Shown here piece by piece: positions 1 to 8,588 of a stretch of DNA of 64,000 bases (the stretch's first letter is position 1; each line of letters starts with the position of its first letter). The stretch covers positions 1 to 64,000 of the forward strand of contig JAFXTC010000029.1 of NCBI GenBank assembly GCA_017525235.1. The letters run 5' to 3'. The DNA comes from Bacteroidaceae bacterium. GTDB lineage: Bacteria > Bacteroidota > Bacteroidia > Bacteroidales > Bacteroidaceae. The translations under genes were made by a program, and so were the position numbers. Under the pieces are notes generated by a model. The model was not told the DNA's origin and did no database searches. It saw only the letters and a list, made by a program, of their open reading frames with translations.

Positions 1-113
1 TACACCTTCTCGCCGTTTTTCTGCCACACCACCAGTCGTTGGGTGGTGTTCTGTGCCCACAGCCCTACGGTCATCGTGAGCAGCAATGTCATTAGGGTTA
101 GTTTAATTTTCAT
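1..113 (-). CDS. Secreted protein, 5' end only (partial)
   Basis: Only the first 37 codons are inside the window; the gene continues past base 1. The start is the ATG read on the minus strand at 113-111. The translation opens MKIKLTLMTLLLTMTVGLWAQ, a signal peptide (Lys-rich start, Leu-rich core, likely cleavage after the Ala of LWA), then NTTQRLVVWQKNGEKV. This opening resembles many short Prevotella secreted proteins, but that is memory, not a search. A TATATTTG box on the minus strand (158-165) could be its -7 promoter element. Function unknown. Confidence 0.6.
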   Translation of the reverse strand, partial: MKIKLTLMTLLLTMTVGLWAQNTTQRLVVWQKNGEKV

Positions 114-273
114 AAGCTTATATTTTGGTATTGGATTTATACACATGCTTCTGGGGGCAAATATACGAAACAATTTCGGATTATTCCTGTTTTCCCAAGA
201 AAACTTCACCTTATTTATTTTATAGCACTATGTTCCCCAAAGATATTTATGCTCGAAAAAGCTCAAGAGAATC

Positions 274-304
274 TTGTTTTTTTCCTTGCTTCATCGTATC
301 TTTG
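274..304 (+). promoter_or_regulatory. Promoter of the SemiSWEET gene
   Basis: TTG at 274-276, a 20-nt spacer, then TATCTTTG at 297-304: the Bacteroidota vegetative pattern. Transcription would begin near 310, which rules out an in-frame ATG at 274 and supports the ATG at 334. Confidence 0.6.
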
Positions 305-333
305 TCCCCAATAAGCTAACATTCTTATTCATC

Positions 334-624
334 ATGGAACAAGGAATCGTTTTTGAGATTTGTGGTTGGGTAGCCACCATCGGCATGATAATGGGTTATC
401 TGCCTCAAGCTATCACCACCATTCGCACTCGCAATACGGATGGCATTGCATTACCTACCTTTCTGATGATGGCGGTGGGTGCCTTTGCCTTTATGCTACA
501 GGGACTGCTTCACCAGCCCACCATCTTATGGTCATTGTTTCTTACCAACTTCGTTACCTGCACTTGCAGCTGCATCGTCTTTGGCATCAAGATATACAAT
601 GACTACTTTAAAAAGAAAAAGTAA
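334..624 (+). CDS. SemiSWEET/PQ-loop small sugar transporter
   Basis: A 96-residue membrane protein with three predicted transmembrane segments (about residues 7-25, 41-60, 66-86) and a basic tail ending KKKK. The PQ-loop signature YLPQ sits at the end of the first segment, followed by TIRTRNTDGIALPTF, the usual loop of bacterial SemiSWEETs. These proteins work as dimers and move mono- or disaccharides across the inner membrane; the substrate here is not predictable. The length fits the family. The start at 334 is chosen because an earlier in-frame ATG (274) lies upstream of the predicted transcription start. Confidence 0.85.
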   Translation: MEQGIVFEICGWVATIGMIMGYLPQAITTIRTRNTDGIALPTFLMMAVGAFAFMLQGLLHQPTILWSLFLTNFVTCTCSCIVFGIKIYNDYFKKKK

Positions 625-646
625 GCCAATCCCCCTCCTTCTTTAT

Positions 647-718
647 CTTGACCTATGGTCAAGCCTTTCCACACAGCCCATAATTAACAAAGCAGAAGGC
701 CCTCCTCTTTGTTAATTA
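647..718. promoter_or_regulatory. Two dyads between SemiSWEET and padR
   Basis: 647-663 is an inverted repeat CTTGACC-TAT-GGTCAAG (7-bp arms). 681-718 is a second one with perfect 12-bp arms, TAATTAACAAAG and CTTTGTTAATTA, around a 14-nt loop. The second could end SemiSWEET transcription, but no U-tract follows it. Both could instead be operators, since they lie upstream of the padR promoter. Role unresolved. Confidence 0.4.
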
Positions 719-751
719 ATGTTATTTCCATAAACTTTTCCAGTACTATGT

Positions 752-783
752 ATTGCAAGGTACTAAGATTTAGCATACCTTTG
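752..783 (+). promoter_or_regulatory. Promoter of padR-pspC
   Basis: ATTG at 752-755, 20-nt spacer, TACCTTTG at 776-783, the Bacteroidota -33/-7 pattern. It leaves a leader of about 45-50 nt before the padR ATG at 836. Confidence 0.65.
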
Positions 784-803
784 CTCTCGCTTAAGCAAAG
801 TAA

Positions 804-831
804 TTGTAAACTGTCAAATTGTAAAACACAA
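804..831. repeat. Degenerate heptamer array (padR leader)
   Basis: Units TTGTAAA, CTGTCAA, ATTGTAA, AACACAA in the padR 5' leader. A weak member of the heptamer family; the CTGTCAA unit recurs inside the GH51 gene. Confidence 0.35.
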
Positions 832-835
832 AACG

Positions 836-1159
836 ATGGATGTAACAAATGCCAAATCGCAGATGCGCAAAGGAATGCTGGAGTACTGCATACTCCTGCT
901 CTTGAAGCAGCAGGCGGCCTATGCCAATGATATCATCCAACGTCTGCGCGAAGCTGAGATGATTGTGATGGAGGGCACGCTCTATCCACTGCTGACGCGT
1001 CTGAAGAACGATGGCCTCCTTGCCTACGAATGGCAGGAGAGCACGCAGGGACCGCCTCGTAAGTATTATAAGCTGACAACAGACGGACAAGAAGCACTTT
1101 CCCAGTTGAATGTCAGTTGGGAAGAAATCTCAAGAACAGTAAATTTTCTTAAACAGTGA
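836..1159 (+). CDS. PadR-family transcriptional regulator
   Basis: A 107-residue PadR-type winged-helix protein. Seen: an N-terminal stretch QMRKGMLEYCILLLLKQQ, then ANDIIQRLREAEMIVMEGTLYPLLTRLKNDGLL, which matches the PadR recognition helix and wing, followed by PRKYYKLTTDGQEAL. It is the short form without a C-terminal extension. PadR proteins are usually repressors that bind inverted repeats in front of their own operon. It is followed after 48 nt by a PspC-domain gene, a pairing common in Bacteroidota and suggestive of envelope-stress control of that membrane protein. Candidate operators are the dyads at 647-718. Confidence 0.9.
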   Translation: MDVTNAKSQMRKGMLEYCILLLLKQQAAYANDIIQRLREAEMIVMEGTLYPLLTRLKNDGLLAYEWQESTQGPPRKYYKLTTDGQEALSQLNVSWEEISRTVNFLKQ

Positions 1160-1164
1160 ATTTG

Positions 1165-1188
1165 GATTAGAGATTAGGGATTAATTAA
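1165..1188. repeat. Heptamer array
   Basis: Units ATTAGAG, ATTAGGG, ATTAATT between padR and the PspC gene. Confidence 0.5.
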
Positions 1189-1207
1189 CATAAAAACTTA
1201 AGGAAAA

Positions 1208-2884
1208 ATGAAAAAGAATATCAGCATCAACCTGTTTGGAACATTATATAATATTGACGAGGATGCCTACAACCTCATGGAGAGCTACCTGCAGAGTATG
1301 CAACGCTATTTCAGTCGTCAGAAAGGCGGCGAGGAAGTTGCCGACGACATTGAGCATCGTGTAGCCGAACTGCTTTGGCAGAGACGCGAGGCTGGAATGA
1401 CTGCCATCAACATCGAAACAGTGAAGGAAATCATTGATACCATCGGCAATGCCGAACAGATAGCTGAAGACAGTGGCGAGGGTCAAGGAGCCATAAACGA
1501 AGGACAGGACGGGACCTTCAAGGAAAGCTTCTCGCAGTTCACAAAGGAAGCAGGTAGGTTTACCCGCGATGCATACGACAGGGGACGCGAGCATGTAAAC
1601 ACACATCATTTCTACCGTCGGACTGACGACAAGATTCTGGGTGGTGTATGCTCCGGAGCAGCTACTTATTTCAATTCCGGTGACTCTCTGGTATGGCGAC
1701 TCAGTGCTGTTGCAGGAACACTGTTGCTAAGTTGTATTGGCATTGGCCTTATCATTCCCGTTATCTATATTGTTTTGTGGCTCCTGGCTCCTATGGCTGT
1801 TACACCTGAGGACCGCTTGCGTATGCAGGGCAAGGAAATCACACCCGAGAATCTGGCTCAGCAAGTGAAGGAAGAATCCCAGCAGCCTGTTGTACAACCA
1901 AACAACAACGGTTGTGCCAGCGGATGCCTGAAGGTACTGCTCGTCTTCATAGGCGTGATAATCCTATTCCCCATCATCTCTTTTGCCATTGGCCTAATTC
2001 TTGCCATTATCGTTGTTGCCGGAATTGGAACGGCTATGGTGGGAGGCTTATTGGGCGGCATGCAGTTCTTCCCAGAATTCTCTGCCTTTGTCAGCACCTG
2101 CCAACCTTTGTTCCTTACTGCACTAATCTGCGGACTTATAATAGTAGTGCTTCCCATCTATGGTATCGTACGTTTACTGCGTGGCGGCAAGAAGATACGT
2201 GCCTCTGTCCTTTCTACCCTTATTATAGTATGGCTCATGGCTATAGGACTGGGTATTGCCTGCACGATAGGTACTGCTATCAAGGCCGATGAATGGCAAC
2301 GTACCGGCAGAGATAAGATAGAGTTCAAACAAAGCCAAAAGGAACTGAAGTCCATTGGATGGGAGTTGAAAGACTACACCAACCTTGATGAGGACTTTGC
2401 TGACAACAGAACAGGCTTTGCCGGTCTTCCCCGCTATGCCTTCAGACTTAACACAGACAAATACAGGGACCTTACCTATACAGCCGTATTTGAGAAAGAG
2501 GTGAATCTGCCCGAGGAAGGTGCATATCTCTTCATGTCTCTGACAGAAGGCTACGATGCAGGAATCACATACACCTTCAGCTATATGGATGGCGGGAAGG
2601 AGAAGGAAGCCGTGTTGCACCCTTCAGAATCGGGCCTTCACCTGAACAAAATGGAATGGGAAAAACTGGATGGCAGCTACATCTTCCCCCATCTTGACAG
2701 AGAAGACGAAAACAGTTGGTATCATTTCTCTCAGGAAGGAGAGGACTGGGTTTACCACTGGGAGAGTCTCCCCCATGTTGATGCCGGCAAGTTTAAAATC
2801 ACCATCATTGCCCGAGACTGCTCAGAAGATATCAAGATCCGCGATGTAAAAGTAGTAAAAACTGAAGAACAAGAAGCCAAATAA
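1208..2884 (+). CDS. PspC-domain multi-pass membrane protein
   Basis: 558 residues. Residues 1-95 form a soluble helical region (MKKNISINLFGTLYNIDEDA...) typical of Bacteroidota PspC proteins. Residues about 135-200 are a PspC domain (YRRTDDKILGGVCSGAA, then a long hydrophobic segment ending WLLAPMA). Three further hydrophobic regions follow at about 240-285, 300-325 and 330-355. The last 200 residues are soluble and probably lie outside the inner membrane. PspC domains are linked to membrane-stress sensing; the exact job here is unknown. It is the second gene of a padR-led operon, with only 7 nt before the next gene. Confidence 0.85.
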   Translation: MKKNISINLFGTLYNIDEDAYNLMESYLQSMQRYFSRQKGGEEVADDIEHRVAELLWQRREAGMTAINIETVKEIIDTIGNAEQIAEDSGEGQGAINEGQDGTFKESFSQFTKEAGRFTRDAYDRGREHVNTHHFYRRTDDKILGGVCSGAATYFNSGDSLVWRLSAVAGTLLLSCIGIGLIIPVIYIVLWLLAPMAVTPEDRLRMQGKEITPENLAQQVKEESQQPVVQPNNNGCASGCLKVLLVFIGVIILFPIISFAIGLILAIIVVAGIGTAMVGGLLGGMQFFPEFSAFVSTCQPLFLTALICGLIIVVLPIYGIVRLLRGGKKIRASVLSTLIIVWLMAIGLGIACTIGTAIKADEWQRTGRDKIEFKQSQKELKSIGWELKDYTNLDEDFADNRTGFAGLPRYAFRLNTDKYRDLTYTAVFEKEVNLPEEGAYLFMSLTEGYDAGITYTFSYMDGGKEKEAVLHPSESGLHLNKMEWEKLDGSYIFPHLDREDENSWYHFSQEGEDWVYHWESLPHVDAGKFKITIIARDCSEDIKIRDVKVVKTEEQEAK

Positions 2885-2891
2885 ACACACA

Positions 2892-5800
2892 ATGAAGAAA
2901 ACATTAATCATCGCCTTGTTGGCGATTACATTCTCGCTGACCACAAGCGCCACAAATTGGAGTGAGTTTATTGGCAAGCCACTGATATTGTATCGGTTTG
3001 GCGAGTTTCAGAACCATTGGTTCTCACGCTTTATCCCTACAAACCCCGCAGGGGCAAGGCCTGTGGAACAGCTGGTGCTTACCGACTCTACACACCTGGA
3101 GTGGAAATATGCCATGACTGGCGATTTCAAGCGCGAGTGCACCCTGCAAGATTCCATGTTGCTCTTAAAGGAGCCGTTACACGAGAATAACCACTTCAGA
3201 ATAGTTGAATGTAATGGAGAAGTCTTGCTGACGCAAGGTGATGATGGGTTGACGCGTGCCTTTTTCGTTCAGCAATCTCAGCCAGAGCTTTCTATGTTGC
3301 CTGCCTCGGTGGGAAGCAAGACAGGTTTCTGCAACGGGAAGTTGGACGACCTGCTGCCTGCTGTCACGGACATTACCTATAGCAGCCAGACGCCCATGGG
3401 AAGGAATTTCCTGTTCCACCTTCAGCCTTCCAACGAGGACAAGGCTTGGCTGCAAAGCACAAAGGAGGTCTTTGACGAAGCAACCGAACAGATAAAGGCA
3501 TTCGACATCAACCTCTTCCCTCATGGAAAACCCGTATTGGCAGATGTTCACCAGAAGGGCGTTGACGATTGCAATGCTATGTCGGTGCTGGCTGATATGG
3601 CTTTCCTGTACCCGGACTTTATCAAATCCATTATTCACAAGGAGGCGGCAGATTCGTTCCGAGTGGATATGTTCGACCCTGAGGGCCGTCCCATCATGGT
3701 GTGTGTTAGCAACCGGTTCCCTGTCATGGAGGGCGGCTATCCTATCTTCTGTGTAGGAGAGGATGACAGCTACAACTGGATTTCCATCATGGAGAAGGCA
3801 GCCATGAAGTGGATTAAGGTATATAATCACATCAACACCATCAGTGGCTGTAATGCCGAGATGATTACGCCTATGTTTACGGGCGATGGCCGGAGCTTCT
3901 GCATTCAGCCGGGTCGTCTGGAAAGTAAGGATCTGGCGCGTATGGTAAACACTTGTCTGGAACACGGCATGATGGTAAATGGTGGTTTCCTGAATTCCGA
4001 TATTCCACTGGACGGACACAAGACGATAGCCAAACACGGCCATTCGTTCCTTCCTCCGCAGCGTAAGGGCGCCCTTTATGCCATCCGTAATCCCTGGGGA
4101 GGCGGAGCAAATGATCATGTGATGAATGTCATGAGCGACAATACCGTTGTTCCCCCATTGATTGACATCCGCGTTATCAGTCCCGGTGCAGCTGCCCAAT
4201 TCTTCGACAAGAAGGCTATCCGCAAGAATCTCCCAAGGACAAAGGACGCAAGGGAAGAAAACTTCTATTCCAGCAACTGGCGCAATACAGCAACGGGCGA
4301 CTGGGAGATTGGTTTCTTCGACAGCCTTGCCATCTACGACTGCCAGTTCTGGAACTATAAACAAAAGCAGCAGAAGGGCGACAAGTACTCCTTTGTTCTG
4401 GAGAACAATGGTAAAGAGGTAACCGTTAACGTAGGAAACCTGAAGCATGGTCTGCGCAATATTGTCATAGACGGCAAGAAGGGGGAATATGAGGTTATCA
4501 CCTCCAGCACCCTGCCTGACTATCCCACCAAGGACAGCAGAAAAGGCTTTGTGGATAGCGGTTACAACCCAACGGACAGCGTGACCATCGTCGGCTGGCT
4601 AAAAGACATGCCCGATTGGGCTTGGCAAGGAGGTCACGAGTTCTCAGTAGCCTTCGATGACTTCTTCAAGACAAAAGAAGAGGGCGAATATACTAAAATG
4701 GACTCCCTAGGGCGATTCTGTTTCAAGATGTCGCTGCTTAACTCCTCACAAGTGTTTGTCGACTGGGGCCGCACTACTGCAAGCAGTGTACTGGAACCCG
4801 GTAAGACCTACTTCCTCCTGAACGACTTCAAGACAGGACAAAAGCTATGGATGGGTGATGACGTGCGCCTGCAGAACGAACTGCTGACATACCCGCATTC
4901 ATGGGATCAAGTGAGAATAAACCATGGAGAAGATGTTAAGATTGATGCTATGGTGCACTGGAGTCAAGCAGACAGCATCAGGAACAAGCAGACCGAAGAA
5001 TTGCGACAGCTCCTCGGCGCCCATCCCAACCTTTCAGAGCGTTATCTGGATTATATAAAGGGCTACCACCAAAACCTGCAGTTCTCTTCGATGATGACTG
5101 CACGTTTCTACACCACATTGCCACAGGGATACATGGACTACGTGACCCAGGAATTCTGGCTGAAAGCGCCAAAGCCCTATACGCTTTATCGCGATTTTGT
5201 CGACAGTAAAGCTGGCTACTTGAGGCAGGCTATGAACAGCCAGGGAAATATCGACGTCTCAGACCTTCTCATGCGCTACGAAAAAGAGGGGAAGCTTACC
5301 TTGAGTGCCGAGGAGAAGAGTAATCTGAAACAATACAAAACAGCATTAGAGCAAGTGATGGATGAAATCAATGCCGCCCAGACGAATGAAGACCGCCAGC
5401 GCATCGCCAAGCAGTTTAACGAAGGTCCATTGGTAGCAGCCGTTTCTGCATTGGCTCAGAAATACCCTGACCTTCTGCAGACCTATAGCTATCAGAGAGA
5501 TTTGGACTACATGGATTCCATCGGCACGGACCGACAACTGCGCGACCTCTGCCTCGCCTGTCTGCTATACGGTCAGATTGACGGCACACGTTCCCCTCTC
5601 AACCCCGCTGTGCTTTCCTTTGCCAAGGAGGAAATACAGATCCCGTCAGCCTTCGCTGCTGTCGAGACGCTCAACGACAAGTACCTTGCCATACAGCAAA
5701 AGGACATCTCCAAGGCTGCGAACCTCAAATCCAATGAGGATGTGGCCAACATGAGTGATGGTGAGCAGCTCCTGCGTAAGATAATAGAGCCTTACAAGGG

Positions 5801-6152
5801 GAAAATCATTCTGCTGGATATCTGGGGCACATGGTGTGGTCCTTGCAAGGAAGCCCTATCACACAGCCAGGAGGAATATGAGCGGCTGAAGGACTTTGAC
5901 CTCGTCTATCTCTACCTGTGCAACGGTAGCAGCGATGAATCATGGAAGAACGTAATCAAGGAATACGATGTAATGGGCGACAACGTAGTCCATTACAATC
6001 TGCCAAGAGAACAACAGAGTGCCATAGAGAATTTCCTCAAGGTGAACGCTTTCCCCACTTACAAGCTCATTGACCGCGACGGCAATGTCCTAGACGTAAA
6101 TGCCGATCCTCGTGACCTGGAAGGCTTAGCCCAACTGCTGGAAAAAATGTAA
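2892..6152 (+). CDS. Secreted calpain-like cysteine protease fused to a TlpA-like thioredoxin
   Basis: 1086 residues with a signal peptide (1-20, MKKTLIIALLAITFSLTTSA). Residues about 215-410 resemble the calpain (C2) protease core: Cys227 in VDDCNAMSVLADMA, a strand like V.V.NRFPV..GG, an EKAAMKWI helix, FTGDG, His384 in KHGHSF and Asn400 in IRNPWGG. Cys-His spacing is 157, the same as in mammalian calpains, and all three catalytic residues are present. Residues about 470-900 resemble the linker region of Bacteroidota TlpA proteins (YDCQFWNY, VVGWLKDMP-like, MGDDVRLQNELL). Residues about 950-1086 are a thioredoxin fold with WCGPC (Cys982, Cys985). It would act in the periplasm or outer envelope. 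It follows the PspC gene by 7 nt. The paralogue at 9651-12011 lacks the protease. Protease activity is inferred, not shown. Confidence 0.8.
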   Translation: MKKTLIIALLAITFSLTTSATNWSEFIGKPLILYRFGEFQNHWFSRFIPTNPAGARPVEQLVLTDSTHLEWKYAMTGDFKRECTLQDSMLLLKEPLHENNHFRIVECNGEVLLTQGDDGLTRAFFVQQSQPELSMLPASVGSKTGFCNGKLDDLLPAVTDITYSSQTPMGRNFLFHLQPSNEDKAWLQSTKEVFDEATEQIKAFDINLFPHGKPVLADVHQKGVDDCNAMSVLADMAFLYPDFIKSIIHKEAADSFRVDMFDPEGRPIMVCVSNRFPVMEGGYPIFCVGEDDSYNWISIMEKAAMKWIKVYNHINTISGCNAEMITPMFTGDGRSFCIQPGRLESKDLARMVNTCLEHGMMVNGGFLNSDIPLDGHKTIAKHGHSFLPPQRKGALYAIRNPWGGGANDHVMNVMSDNTVVPPLIDIRVISPGAAAQFFDKKAIRKNLPRTKDAREENFYSSNWRNTATGDWEIGFFDSLAIYDCQFWNYKQKQQKGDKYSFVLENNGKEVTVNVGNLKHGLRNIVIDGKKGEYEVITSSTLPDYPTKDSRKGFVDSGYNPTDSVTIVGWLKDMPDWAWQGGHEFSVAFDDFFKTKEEGEYTKMDSLGRFCFKMSLLNSSQVFVDWGRTTASSVLEPGKTYFLLNDFKTGQKLWMGDDVRLQNELLTYPHSWDQVRINHGEDVKIDAMVHWSQADSIRNKQTEELRQLLGAHPNLSERYLDYIKGYHQNLQFSSMMTARFYTTLPQGYMDYVTQEFWLKAPKPYTLYRDFVDSKAGYLRQAMNSQGNIDVSDLLMRYEKEGKLTLSAEEKSNLKQYKTALEQVMDEINAAQTNEDRQRIAKQFNEGPLVAAVSALAQKYPDLLQTYSYQRDLDYMDSIGTDRQLRDLCLACLLYGQIDGTRSPLNPAVLSFAKEEIQIPSAFAAVETLNDKYLAIQQKDISKAANLKSNEDVANMSDGEQLLRKIIEPYKGKIILLDIWGTWCGPCKEALSHSQEEYERLKDFDLVYLYLCNGSSDESWKNVIKEYDVMGDNVVHYNLPREQQSAIENFLKVNAFPTYKLIDRDGNVLDVNADPRDLEGLAQLLEKM

Positions 6153-6203
6153 TAACAATATTTGGCTTATAGTTAGTTTTAAGGTTAACAGATTGGCGCC
6201 ACA

Positions 6204-6237
6204 ATCCCTCTGCATTGAGAAATGCAGGGGGATTTTT
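6204..6237 (+). terminator. Rho-independent terminator of the padR operon
   Basis: 13-bp stem (6204-6216 with 6221-6233, one G-U pair), GAGA tetraloop, then a T-run at 6233-6237. It sits 52 nt after the stop of the calpain-thioredoxin gene. Confidence 0.85.
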
Positions 6238-6239
6238 CG

Positions 6240-6276
6240 CCCCTCTCCCCATCCCTCCTCCAAATGGGAGGGAGAA
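6240..6276. repeat. GC-rich palindromic element, intergenic copy
   Basis: CCCCTCTCCCCATCCC, TCCTCC, AAAT, GGGAGGGAGAAC. It aligns closely with the copy inside the histidine kinase (8799-8833), including the CCTCTCCCC start and GAAC-like end. It lies between a terminator and the 3' end of the GDPD gene. Confidence 0.65.
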
Positions 6277-6279
6277 CAG

Positions 6280-7062
6280 TTATTGGTTAACGGGCTCTTC
6301 GCACAGTGTGGGTTTGTTGGTAGTGATGTAGTCAACGCCCAGTTGCTTCATGACCCGTATATCCTCGGCCTCATCAACCGTCCATACATTGACATTCATA
6401 CCCAGGGCATGAGCTTCTGAAACCCACTCAGGGTGCTGGCGGAAGACTTTGATATGATAGTCGATACCCGTTATCCCCATTGCATGAAGCTCCTTGGGAG
6501 CACGGTTGCCGGAGAGATAGGCGACATCAGCCTTAGGGGCCAACTGGTGGAGGGTCTCACAAGCCTCGATTGAAAAGGAAATATAGAGCACACGGTCTTC
6601 CAGTCCGTACTTACGGATGGCGGCAACGGCAGCGGCTGCACAGTCGCGACTCCGTTGTGGAAGGCTATGGCTCTTGACCTCCACTACCAGGCGTGTGGGG
6701 CTCTTGCTCTTCTTAAGAATCTTGAGCAGATCTTTCAACTGCGGCATACGCTCTCCGTTCTTCAGTCGTATCTTCTTGCAGGCAGCATAGGTAGTATCCT
6801 CGGGAGTAATACCTTGAAAGGTGCGGTCGTGATTGACCATAATATGTCCGTCGCGGGTAAGCCAAATATCAATCTCGGAACCAAAGATGCCAAGATCAAG
6901 AGCCCGCTGCAGCGAGGCACGAGAGTTCTGGGCGGAGCCTTCCGGCTTCCAGTCGCCACGATGAGCAATGGTTTGGGTACGAGGTGTCTGTGCAAGACAG
7001 TCATTTGCAGTACAAAAAACAATAAGGATGGACATCAAGGCCAATAAACGAGTATGTCTCAT
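6280..7062 (-). CDS. Secreted glycerophosphodiester phosphodiesterase family protein (GDPD)
   Basis: 260 residues, signal peptide 1-24 (MRHTRLLALMSILIVFCTANDCLAQ). The GDPD TIM-barrel motifs are visible: HRGDWKPEGSAQNS (metal-binding and catalytic His; the usual P-E-N-T is altered here), GSEIDIWLTRDGHIMVNHD (metal-binding Glu and Asp plus the second catalytic His), and VEVKSHS further on. Family members hydrolyse glycerophosphodiesters to glycerol 3-phosphate and an alcohol, here in the periplasm. The gene is alone, divergent from the porin-like gene at 7196. The substrate is not predictable; some relatives act on lipids or other phosphodiesters. Confidence 0.85.
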   Translation of the reverse strand: MRHTRLLALMSILIVFCTANDCLAQTPRTQTIAHRGDWKPEGSAQNSRASLQRALDLGIFGSEIDIWLTRDGHIMVNHDRTFQGITPEDTTYAACKKIRLKNGERMPQLKDLLKILKKSKSPTRLVVEVKSHSLPQRSRDCAAAAVAAIRKYGLEDRVLYISFSIEACETLHQLAPKADVAYLSGNRAPKELHAMGITGIDYHIKVFRQHPEWVSEAHALGMNVNVWTVDEAEDIRVMKQLGVDYITTNKPTLCEEPVNQ

Positions 7063-7144
7063 GGTTCAATAAGGTATTAAACAGGTTATTTTTCTTCGCA
7101 AAAATAAGAAATAATATGAAACGAAAGTTTTTCTACATGTTATA

Positions 7145-7176
7145 TTTGCTTAAACACAAAAAACTCAGTATCTTTG
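7145..7176 (+). promoter_or_regulatory. Promoter of the porin-like gene
   Basis: TTTG at 7145-7148, 20-nt spacer, TATCTTTG at 7169-7176. It predicts a short leader to the ATG at 7196. Confidence 0.75.
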
Positions 7177-7195
7177 TGTACATAAGCGTAAAAAA

Positions 7196-8569
7196 ATGAC
7201 AAGGAAAAGACTTCTTATCAGCTGCGTGCTGGCATTCATCTCTGTTGGGACACTGCAAGCGAAAGACAAAAAAAGTGAGAAAATAAAGGAACACATAAGC
7301 AACCATTATAAACTCTCCGGCTTTGTGCGTAACTACTTCTCTGTGGATACACGCGAGAACGTAGCAGGTACAGGTGACCTTTTCAACTATCTGCCCAAGG
7401 ATAACAATTGGAACCAAACAGAGGCTGAGGCTGCCGTTTCCGGCGTACGACGCGAGGATCTGAACGCTCAGACCACCATGCGTTTCCTGTCGCTGACAAC
7501 ACGCGTGGGACTGGACATTAAGGATTATCACTGGGGAAAGACTAACTTTGGTGGTAAGATAGAGGCCGACTTCTATGCAGGCTTGACAGGCAGTACAGGA
7601 ACCGCCCAACTGCGTCTAAGACAGGCCTACATGACCCTTTCGTGGGACAGCCTGCGTATGAATGGCAATGCCCTAGCACGCGTAGACCTGCAACTGGGAC
7701 AAGCTTGGCATCCCTTGGCTGCCGACATGCCCGATGTGATATCACTTAACACGGGAGCACCTTTTAACCCCTTCAGCAGAACCCCGCAGATAAAGATGGA
7801 TGCAAGGCTGGGTAAATACTTCACCCTGACTGCCTCAGCACTTTGGCAGATGCAGTACACATCTGCCGGCCCTGAAGGCGCATCGGCCAACTACCTGAAG
7901 TATGCCTGCACGCCCGAAGCCTATCTGGGTCTTTCGTACCACCCTAACACAAATGTCTTGCTGAGGGGCGGAGTGGATATCTTGAGTATCTCGCCCCGAC
8001 ATACAGGAACTGTACAGGACGCTCAGGGGAACAAGGTAGACGTGAAAGTGAGCGACCGTATCACCACCTTCTCACCCTTCCTGTACCTGCAATACAAGTA
8101 CAAGGATTTCAGTCTGAAGGCCAAGACGGTATTTGCCCAGGCAGGCGAACACATGAATCTGAACGGCGGCTATGGCGTGAAGCGCATCAACGACGACGGC
8201 TCTTGGGAATATACCCCTACGCGTAACTCGTCTTCATGGATATCCCTGACCTACGGCAAGCAGGTGAAGGGTATTCTGTTTGCAGGCTACGTGCGTAACT
8301 TCGGTACTAAGGACGCTCTGGCCACCAATGCAAACGGCGACATTCAGGGCTTCTACTTCAGCAAGAACAGCTTTGCCACCATGAACCGTCTGTGGCGCCT
8401 CTCCCCCACTGTTCTGTTTACGTGGGGCAAATTCCAACTGGGTGCCGAATACGAGATAACATCGGCACAGTACGGAAAAGACCAAAAGGCCGACAACGGA
8501 CTGGCAGAAACAGACTTGCACTGGGTAACCAACCACAAGGTGCAGCTTATGACCAAATTCAACTTCTAA
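7196..8569 (+). CDS. Outer-membrane beta-barrel, porin-like
   Basis: 457 residues with a signal peptide (1-22, cleavage after LQA). The mature part alternates polar and aromatic residues as in a beta-barrel (KLSGFVRNYFSV, TNFGGKIEADFYAG, LRLRQAYMTLSW) and ends in VQLMTKFNF, a C-terminal aromatic typical of barrels recognised by the BAM machinery. The region YMTLSWDSLRMNGNALARVDLQLGQAWHP resembles DcaP-type trimeric porins. It likely mediates passive uptake across the outer membrane; the substrate is unknown. It is a single gene with its own promoter. Confidence 0.7.
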   Translation: MTRKRLLISCVLAFISVGTLQAKDKKSEKIKEHISNHYKLSGFVRNYFSVDTRENVAGTGDLFNYLPKDNNWNQTEAEAAVSGVRREDLNAQTTMRFLSLTTRVGLDIKDYHWGKTNFGGKIEADFYAGLTGSTGTAQLRLRQAYMTLSWDSLRMNGNALARVDLQLGQAWHPLAADMPDVISLNTGAPFNPFSRTPQIKMDARLGKYFTLTASALWQMQYTSAGPEGASANYLKYACTPEAYLGLSYHPNTNVLLRGGVDILSISPRHTGTVQDAQGNKVDVKVSDRITTFSPFLYLQYKYKDFSLKAKTVFAQAGEHMNLNGGYGVKRINDDGSWEYTPTRNSSSWISLTYGKQVKGILFAGYVRNFGTKDALATNANGDIQGFYFSKNSFATMNRLWRLSPTVLFTWGKFQLGAEYEITSAQYGKDQKADNGLAETDLHWVTNHKVQLMTKFNF

Positions 8570-8588
8570 AATACAGAAGCCGTAAGAT

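Noticed and set aside
3177-4448. 423-codon open frame on the minus strand
   Set aside because: It lies wholly antisense to the calpain-thioredoxin gene, has no recognisable motif, and the plus-strand frame has clear catalytic motifs.
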